From NCBI GenBank assembly GCA_003244245.1, contig QHBY01000566.1, positions 1 to 55,120 on the forward strand: a stretch of DNA of 55,120 bases, read 5' to 3'. Positions 48,650 to 55,120 of this stretch are shown here, in pieces. Under the pieces are notes generated by a model. That model was not told the DNA's origin. It saw only the letters and a list, made by a program, of their open reading frames with translations, and did no database searches. Origin of the DNA: Pseudonocardiales bacterium (GTDB taxonomy: Bacteria; Actinomycetota; Actinomycetes; Mycobacteriales; Pseudonocardiaceae). The position numbers and the translations under genes were made by a program. How positions within the stretch are numbered: position 1 is the stretch's first letter; the number at the start of each line of letters is the position of its first letter.

Positions 48650-48839
48650 TCCTCGTTCGACGTGCGGGTGTCTGCGGCGGCCTCACCATCCATAGCGGGG
48701 CGCTCGGCGCACACGTTACGGCACCCACTACCGTCTCCGTGCTGGCGGCGGTGCTGGCGTCTGATGTTGACGTCAGTGCTGCTTTGAGCTGGCAATTGGG
48801 CGAGCCGGTGACGATGCCGCTGTCCTGCGAGGAGGTTTC

Positions 48840-49652
48840 GTGAGCCATGCACAGTCCCCGGTACGGGGTTCGTCGCCATCACGCGGGCGGGGAGACCCGG
48901 TGCGGACGACCGTCCGCGTGCTGGGTGAGCTGCTTCTGACGGTGGGCCTGGTGGCGCTGCTCTTCGTCTTCTACGAAACCTACGTGACTGACTGGATCTC
49001 AGCCCAGAAGCAGCGACAGGCCACCGCCAAGCTGGACGACACCTGGCGCAACGGTCGTGGCCTGGTGAACCGGCCGGTCAAGGGCGCCGGTATCGCCAAG
49101 ATGTACGTCCCCGCGTTCGGACCCGATTTCGTGTTCACCGTGCTGGAGGGCACCGACCAGGACGCCCTGGCGGTCGGCCCGGGGCACTATCAGGGCACGG
49201 CGTCTCCTGGCCAGCTGGGTAACTTCGGGGTGGCCGGGCACCGGGTCGGCAAGGGCGCCCCCTTCAACTCCCTGGACCTGCTGTCCTCCTGTGACGCCAT
49301 CGTGGTGGAGACGGCGGACCATTGGTACGTCTACCGGGTGCTGCCGCTGCAGGGCGAGTCCGACGGCTGGGCTGTCGGGAAGGGGACGCAGCCGCAGTGC
49401 CGAGGCGTGCAGCCGCTGCCTGGTCACTACGCGGACGTGGTGGGCAGGACGATCGTGCTGCCCAACCAGGTCGACGTGATCGCTCCAGTTCCTGGCCAGC
49501 CAGGCCGGGCTCCGGCTAACCGACTGATCACGCTGACCACATGCAACCCGCAGTTCTCCGCCCGGGAGCGGCTTATCGTGCACGGAACGTTGGTCGCCTC
49601 GTATCGGAAGGCCGAGGGTCAACGGCCTGTCGAGCTGACCGCCGGCGCCTGA
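48840..49652 (+). CDS. Class E sortase
   Basis: LLTVGLVALLFVFYETYVTDW; LGNFGVAGHRVGKGAPFNSLDLL (catalytic His); LITLTTCNPQFSARERLIVHGTL (catalytic Cys/Arg). Confidence 0.94.
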   Translation: MSHAQSPVRGSSPSRGRGDPVRTTVRVLGELLLTVGLVALLFVFYETYVTDWISAQKQRQATAKLDDTWRNGRGLVNRPVKGAGIAKMYVPAFGPDFVFTVLEGTDQDALAVGPGHYQGTASPGQLGNFGVAGHRVGKGAPFNSLDLLSSCDAIVVETADHWYVYRVLPLQGESDGWAVGKGTQPQCRGVQPLPGHYADVVGRTIVLPNQVDVIAPVPGQPGRAPANRLITLTTCNPQFSARERLIVHGTLVASYRKAEGQRPVELTAGA

Positions 49653-49660
49653 GGAGGCTC

Positions 49661-49816
49661 ATGTACAGCTGGATCTGGCGGCACCTACCTGGCTCGCACG
49701 CGGTGAGGCTCCTGGAATCTCTCTTGCTCGTCGCAGCCGTGCTGACGCTGCTGATGCTGGTGGTATTCCCATGGGTAGAGCCCCGGCTGCCGTTCAACGA
49801 GGTCACGGCGCGGTAG
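49661..49816 (+). CDS. Small single-TM protein downstream of sortase
   Basis: MYSWIWRHLPGSHAVRLLESLLLVAAVLTLLMLVVFPWVEPRLPFNEVTAR; RBS GAGGAGG. Confidence 0.8.
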   Translation: MYSWIWRHLPGSHAVRLLESLLLVAAVLTLLMLVVFPWVEPRLPFNEVTAR

Positions 49817-49857
49817 GCGGCGTCGTTGACGCGGCGCCCCTCGATAGGCTGGATGGC

Positions 49858-50502
49858 GTGCGCATCCTCGTGATCGACAACTACGACAGCTTTGTTTACA
49901 ACCTCGTGCAATACCTGGCGCAGCTGGGATGCCAGTGCGTGGTGCGGCGCAACGACGCGGTCGAGCCCGGGGACGTCGCTGCCGCAGACGCAGTACTGAT
50001 CAGCCCAGGTCCGGGTACGCCGGAGCGAGCCGGTGCGAGCATGGCAATCATCCGGGACTGTGCCGCGCGCAAGCGCCCGGTACTCGGCGTCTGCCTCGGG
50101 CATCAGGCGATCGGGACGGTCTGGGGTGCCACCGTGGCGCGGGCTCCGGAGCTGCTGCACGGCAAGACGTCGCAGGTGTATCACGACGGCGTTGCGGTGC
50201 TTGCCGGGTTGCCGCAGCCGTTCACTGCCACCCGGTATCACTCGCTGACCGTGCTCCCCGAAACCATCCCGGATGAGCTGGAGGTCACCGGCCGCACCGA
50301 GTCGGGGATCGTGATGGCGCTTCGCCACCGGGAGCTCCCGGTGCACGGCGTGCAGTTCCATCCGGAGTCGGTCCTCACCGACGGCGGGCACCGGTTACTG
50401 GCGAATTGGCTGCGTATCGCGGGAGCCGAGGTGGACGAGGCACGGGTGGTCGAGCTCGAGACTCAGATGCGCAAGCTCGCCTCGGCAGCGGCAGTACGCT
50501 GA
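49858..50502 (+). CDS. pabA: Anthranilate/aminodeoxychorismate synthase glutamine amidotransferase component II
   Basis: RILVIDNYDSFVYNLVQYLAQLG; ISPGPGTPERAG; PVLGVCLGHQAIG; HGVQFHPESVLT; GTG start. Confidence 0.93.
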   Translation: MRILVIDNYDSFVYNLVQYLAQLGCQCVVRRNDAVEPGDVAAADAVLISPGPGTPERAGASMAIIRDCAARKRPVLGVCLGHQAIGTVWGATVARAPELLHGKTSQVYHDGVAVLAGLPQPFTATRYHSLTVLPETIPDELEVTGRTESGIVMALRHRELPVHGVQFHPESVLTDGGHRLLANWLRIAGAEVDEARVVELETQMRKLASAAAVR

Positions 50503-50511
50503 CGCTGTTGG

Positions 50512-52467
50512 TTAGCGGCCTGGGAATCCTGGGGTCTCGCCGAAGATCCCGCTGGTGGTGGTCGTGCTGGTGGTCGCGTTGTTCTGCCCGACGGTGACCG
50601 TGATGGTCTGGGCGCGAGCGAAGCCGGTACCAGCGGGAACGTCCTGGGTGACGATGAGGCCGACCTGAGCGGCGTCCTCCACCGGGGCGAAGACCTCCTT
50701 CAGGGTGCCTGCCCAACCAAGCTTCTGCAGCGTGGCCTGCGCCTGGGCCGGGGTCTGACCGCGCAGATCGGGCATCTTGAGCTGGTTACCTCGGGACACC
50801 GTGAGGGTCACCGTACTGCCTGCCTTGACGGTGTTGCCCCCACCTGGGCTCTGCTTCAGGACCTGGCCCTTCTGCGCCGTGCCGTCGATTTCCTGGACCG
50901 CAGGGGTGAGATGGGCAACCACGATGTTGCGCTGGGCCTGGTCGACATTGGTGCCGACCACGTCGGGCACACCCACGGTTGCCGGAGCCACGCCGACTGT
51001 GATGGCCACCGATTTGCCCTTGGCCAGCCGGCCACCGGCGGTCGGATTCTGGCCGAGTACCCGGTCGATATCCTTGTCGTCCTGGGCAACCTGGGTGCCC
51101 TGGTCGGGTGACAGCACCAAACCTACCTGTTGCAGGGATGCCGCAGCCTGATTGCGGTCCAGACCGAGCAGGTTGGGCACCTCCACCTCGGCCGGCCCGG
51201 CGCCAACGTCGAGCCGGATCGTTGTTCCCGGCAGGGCCTGACCGGTGGGGCTCATAGCCACCACCCGATCGAGATCCTGCGGGGTCGACTCGACTGGATG
51301 GCGCTCGGTCTGGAAGCCGCGGCCGTTGAGGGCCTGTTCGGCAGACACCACCGGCTGGCCGACCACGTTGAGCAGCGGGATCGGCTTCGGTCCGCCACCG
51401 AAGACGTCGGTAAACAGCAGCAAAAGCAGCCCGATGATCGCGACGACCACCACCGTGGTGAGGACGCCGAGACCACGTCCGGACCGGCGCTCCTCGACCG
51501 GCGGACCGGTGAGCTCCGCGTGGCGCCGATTGGCCCGGGTGGGTCGGATAGGTCGGATGGCCACGGTGGGACCCGAGTCGAGCATCAGGTCGCGGTCCGC
51601 GTCGGTCATGATCACTGGCGCCAGCTGGCGCTGCCCGGACAGCACGCGGACCAGGTCGGTGCGCATCTCAGCAGCGGACTGGTAGCGGTTGGCCGGATTC
51701 TTGCTCATCGCCTTGAGCACCACCGCGTCCAACGCCGCAGGCACTTCAGGATTCTGCCGCGACGGCGGGATGGGGTCCTCGCGGACGTGCTGGTAAGCCA
51801 CCGCGACCGGGGAGTCGCCGGTGAACGGCGGCTCCCCGGTAATCAGTTCATAGAGCACGCAACCGGCAGCATAGACATCCGACCGGGCGTCGACGAGCTC
51901 CCCGCGGGCCTGCTCGGGGGACAGGTACTGGGCGGTGCCGACGACCGCGGCGGTCTGGGTCACGCCCTGCCCGTCGGCCAGTGCTCTGGCGATACCGAAG
52001 TCCATCACCTTGACCGCGCCAGCGTTGTTGATCATCACGTTGGCGGGCTTGACGTCCCGATGGATGATGCCATTGCGGTGGCTGAAGTCCAGCGCGGCGC
52101 AGATATCCGCCATCGTCTCCATCGCGCGCTGCTCGTCCATCGGACCTTCGGTCTTGACGATGTCGCGCAGCGTGCGGCCCTCGACGTACTCCATCACGAT
52201 GTACGGCAAGGGACCGTAGTCGGAAACCGTTTCGCCGGTGTCGTACACCGCAACGATGGCGGGATGGTTCAGCGCGGCGGCGTTCTGCGCCTCCCGGCGG
52301 AAGCGGTGCTGGAACTGCGGGTCCCGGGCGAGATCAGCGCGCAGCACCTTGACTGCGACGTCGCGGTCGAGCCGCACGTCGCGCCCGCGGTGCACCTCGG
52401 ACATGCCGCCATAGCCGAGCGTCTCGCCCAGCTCGTAGCGATCCGACAGCAGTCGGGGAATGGTCAT
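50512..52467 (-). CDS. pknB: Serine/threonine protein kinase with four C-terminal PASTA domains
   Basis: YELGETLGYGGMSEVHRGRDVRLDRDVAVKVLR; IIHRDVKPANVMI; DFGIARA; TM and repeated PASTA units (e.g. VEVPNLLGLDRNQAAASLQQVGL). Confidence 0.96.
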   Translation of the reverse strand: MTIPRLLSDRYELGETLGYGGMSEVHRGRDVRLDRDVAVKVLRADLARDPQFQHRFRREAQNAAALNHPAIVAVYDTGETVSDYGPLPYIVMEYVEGRTLRDIVKTEGPMDEQRAMETMADICAALDFSHRNGIIHRDVKPANVMINNAGAVKVMDFGIARALADGQGVTQTAAVVGTAQYLSPEQARGELVDARSDVYAAGCVLYELITGEPPFTGDSPVAVAYQHVREDPIPPSRQNPEVPAALDAVVLKAMSKNPANRYQSAAEMRTDLVRVLSGQRQLAPVIMTDADRDLMLDSGPTVAIRPIRPTRANRRHAELTGPPVEERRSGRGLGVLTTVVVVAIIGLLLLLFTDVFGGGPKPIPLLNVVGQPVVSAEQALNGRGFQTERHPVESTPQDLDRVVAMSPTGQALPGTTIRLDVGAGPAEVEVPNLLGLDRNQAAASLQQVGLVLSPDQGTQVAQDDKDIDRVLGQNPTAGGRLAKGKSVAITVGVAPATVGVPDVVGTNVDQAQRNIVVAHLTPAVQEIDGTAQKGQVLKQSPGGGNTVKAGSTVTLTVSRGNQLKMPDLRGQTPAQAQATLQKLGWAGTLKEVFAPVEDAAQVGLIVTQDVPAGTGFARAQTITVTVGQNNATTSTTTTSGIFGETPGFPGR

Positions 52468-52571
52468 TCCGGCGCCGTTCCGCTCCTCGTTCGTGATCCG
52501 TGCCGTGGTGCGGCCCGGCCCGGGCTCCATCATGCCCCCCGTCCGGCTGTCACCCGATGGGGGCTGACCGG

Positions 52572-54041
52572 TCACTTTCCCTCCCTGCAGGTCAGCTCCA
52601 GCGTTGATCCACGGGGGACGTAGCCGGACAGCGGGTCCACTCCGATGATCCGGCACTGGGACCGCAGGTCCGGGTCGACCTGGTCGCCATTGTCATCGAC
52701 CACTCGCGGTATCAACCCATGGGCTTTCGCGGTCACGACGGCATCGCTACCCCGGTGACCCCAGTAGTCGGTCGGAATGATGAGCACCTCCGGGGGAGCG
52801 TCGCCCGGGTTGGTCGACTCCGGGGCGGGTTGCACCGTGGTGGGTTCGGGCCCGGCCGGCGGCGGTATGCCAAACGGTGCAGCCACGGGCGGTGCTGTCA
52901 CAGACGAAGGGCTCACCGGCTCGGCGAGCGCCGTGGTCACGTCGGTGGTGCCCGTCCCGGCGACCACTCCGGTGGGCGCGGCTGCTGAACGCAGCACGTC
53001 GCGGGCCAGGTAGCCGCCCAGCGCCAGCGCGAGCACACAGAGCAAGGCAACCCCGAGTCGCCCCGCGCCGTGCCGTCCGGGGTGGCGTAGGGCCGGTGGG
53101 CTCGCTGGTGGGAGGGCCGGCAGCAGGGCGGTTGGTGGCGGTTGGTTGGCCCGCAGTGCGGCCCAGGCGGTGCTGCTGGCCACGCCGGTGGGCAGCGGCA
53201 TCCGGTGCCCGGCCTGGACTGCGGCGACGGCGGCGGCGAACTCGCCGCCGGTGCGGTAGCGCTGCCGTGGGTCCTTGGCCAGCGCAGTCTCGATCAGCTC
53301 GCAGACTGCTGGCGGCACATCGCGTGGCAATGGGGGTGGCTGGTCGCGGATGTGCATCATCGCGATGGTGATGGTGTTGTCCGCCGAGAACGGGCGCTCA
53401 CCGGCCAGGCACTCGTAACCCACCACGCCCAGCGAGTAGACGTCTCCGGCTGGACCGGCGTCGCCGCCGGCCGCCTGCTCTGGGGCGATGTAGTGCGCGG
53501 TGCCCATCACCATCCCGGTGCGCGTCACCGGAGCTGCGTCGACGGCTCTGGCGATGCCGAAGTCGGTGAGCTTCACCTTCCCGTCGGGGGTGATCAGGAT
53601 GTTTGCGGGCTTGATATCGCGATGTACCAGACCGCGCTCGTGCGCGGCCTGCAACGCATCGCCGGCTTGGCCGAGAATGTCCAGCGTGCGGCCGGCGTTC
53701 AGCCGCGGCTGGCGCATCAGGATCGCGTCCAGCGGGTCCCCGGCAACCAGCTCCATCACCAGGTAGGCGACCAGATACCCACCATCGGGATCGCTGACGG
53801 CTTCACCGTAATCATGCACCGCGGCGATGCCGGGGTGATTCAGCGACGCGGTCATCCGCGCCTCGGTGTGGAAGCGGTGCCGGAACTCCGCATCGCCGGA
53901 CAGCTCCGGCCTGAGCACCTTGACGGCAACCTGGCGGTCGAGCCGGGTGTCGGCAGCCTGCCACACCTCGCCCATGCCGCCGATGGCGATGCGCCGTCCC
54001 AACCGGTAGCGCTGCGCCAACACCTGCCCGCTGGCCAGCAT
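52572..54041 (-). CDS. pknA: Serine/threonine protein kinase PknA-like with C-terminal extracytoplasmic domain
   Basis: [50 protein letters not shown]-terminal [61 protein letters not shown]. Confidence 0.94.
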   Translation of the reverse strand: MLASGQVLAQRYRLGRRIAIGGMGEVWQAADTRLDRQVAVKVLRPELSGDAEFRHRFHTEARMTASLNHPGIAAVHDYGEAVSDPDGGYLVAYLVMELVAGDPLDAILMRQPRLNAGRTLDILGQAGDALQAAHERGLVHRDIKPANILITPDGKVKLTDFGIARAVDAAPVTRTGMVMGTAHYIAPEQAAGGDAGPAGDVYSLGVVGYECLAGERPFSADNTITIAMMHIRDQPPPLPRDVPPAVCELIETALAKDPRQRYRTGGEFAAAVAAVQAGHRMPLPTGVASSTAWAALRANQPPPTALLPALPPASPPALRHPGRHGAGRLGVALLCVLALALGGYLARDVLRSAAAPTGVVAGTGTTDVTTALAEPVSPSSVTAPPVAAPFGIPPPAGPEPTTVQPAPESTNPGDAPPEVLIIPTDYWGHRGSDAVVTAKAHGLIPRVVDDNGDQVDPDLRSQCRIIGVDPLSGYVPRGSTLELTCREGK

Positions 54042-55120
54042 CAGCGGGCTCCTTGCAGGGCGGCTCCGATGACGGCTCGGCCGATGGGGGCGGCTAAAGA
54101 GCCACCCGTGGCCTCCAGGTTGCGGTCCCCGCCGTTCTCGACCAGCACCGCGATCGCCACCTGCGGGTTGTCGGCGGGCGCGAACGCGACATACCAACCG
54201 TGCGGGGGGGTGTTCTTGGGATCAGTGCCGTGCTCCGCGGTGCCGGTCTTCGCGGCGATGCTGACGCCCTTGATCTTGCCGTCGTTGCGGTAGCTGTTCT
54301 CAGCGGCGACCATCAGGTCCCGGATCTGGACAGCGGTGAAGCGCGACATCGCCGTGCCGGCCTGTTCCGGTCCGAACCTGTCCAGCACGGACAGGTCCGG
54401 GGCCAGGATGTTGCGCACCAGCTGAGGCCTCATCCGCACCCCGCCATTGGCGATCGTCGCGGCGATCACCGCGTTCTGCAACGGGGTCAGCGCCACATCG
54501 CGCTGCCCGATGCCGGACTGTTCCAACGCGGCGACATCGGGAATCGCACCCAGGGTCGACGGCGTCACCGGGATCGGGACGGTGAGATCCTGCTGCCCGA
54601 TACCGAGCAGTTGGGCCTGCTTGCGCAGGTCGGTCTCGCCGACCGTGGCGGCCAGCTCGGCGAAGGCGGCGTTGCAGGACCGCACCAGCGCCGTCTTGAG
54701 CGTGACGGTAGCTCCGGGTCCGCACGGCTGGTCGGCGAAGTTGTGCAGCAATGTCGTGGTGTTCTGCAGCTGCAGTGCGGCGGCTGCCGTCAGCGGGGTG
54801 TCAGGGGTGGCCTTTTCCGCCTCCAGCGCGGCGGCGGTGACCACCAACTTGAAGGTCGACCCCGGCGGGTAGATCGAGGCGATCGCCCGGTTGGTCAGCG
54901 AGGAACCACGCTGGGGCGAGCTGCCCGCGTTCCAGGCGGACTCCTGCTGCGCGCCATCGTGCGAGGACAGCTGGTTCGGGTCATAGGACGGGGTGGAGGC
55001 CATCGCCAGGATCTCCCCGGTGCTCGGCTTGATCGCCACCACCGCGCCGGTGTAGCCCCGGCGAGTCAACTGGTCGTAGGCCACCCGCTGCACGGCCGGG
55101 TTGATGGTGAGCTCGACGCT
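54041..55120 (-). CDS. pbpA: Penicillin-binding protein 2 / PbpA transpeptidase, partial (5' end outside window)
   Basis: [56 protein letters not shown] overlap with pknA. Confidence 0.95.
   Translation of the reverse strand, partial: SVELTINPAVQRVAYDQLTRRGYTGAVVAIKPSTGEILAMASTPSYDPNQLSSHDGAQQESAWNAGSSPQRGSSLTNRAIASIYPPGSTFKLVVTAAALEAEKATPDTPLTAAAALQLQNTTTLLHNFADQPCGPGATVTLKTALVRSCNAAFAELAATVGETDLRKQAQLLGIGQQDLTVPIPVTPSTLGAIPDVAALEQSGIGQRDVALTPLQNAVIAATIANGGVRMRPQLVRNILAPDLSVLDRFGPEQAGTAMSRFTAVQIRDLMVAAENSYRNDGKIKGVSIAAKTGTAEHGTDPKNTPPHGWYVAFAPADNPQVAIAVLVENGGDRNLEATGGSLAAPIGRAVIGAALQGAR

Noticed and set aside
51130-52623. 497-aa plus-strand ORF opposite pknB
   Set aside because: Antisense shadow; pknB on the minus strand has full kinase and PASTA motifs.

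Overview
High-GC actinobacterial chromosomal window (Pseudonocardiales-like by gene content; taxonomy is inferred). Intact core blocks: gltB (3' end)/gltD; an acyl-CoA dehydrogenase + biotin-dependent acyl-CoA carboxylase operon; a two-component system divergent from two tandem CusA-type RND permeases; an alkylation-repair operon (2OG-Fe(II) oxygenase, ECF sigma, Ogt-Ada); a general-stress cluster (STAS, SigB/F-type sigma, CsbD, MEDS/RsbA-like regulator); and the oriC-proximal-type block ppiA, rhomboid, crgA, class E sortase, pabA/trpG, pknB, pknA, pbpA. Between these lie decaying accessory loci: a collapsed heptose/glycosyltransferase cluster with truncated gene remnants joined to each other, an IS remnant truncating a methyltransferase, and frameshifted copper (CopC-CopD, DUF5134-like), GNAT and membrane-protein genes. 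Non-coding or repeat signals that stand out: a 67-nt palindrome after gltD, a 25-bp perfect inverted repeat inserted in-frame in a glycosyltransferase, a 12-bp VNTR at the start of the carboxylase alpha subunit, two DnaA-box-like 9-mers beside crgA, and a ~50% GC patch beside the stress sigma gene. All calls come from reading the sequence and ORF track; no database search was run. Frameshift calls could reflect sequencing indels and need read-level checks.
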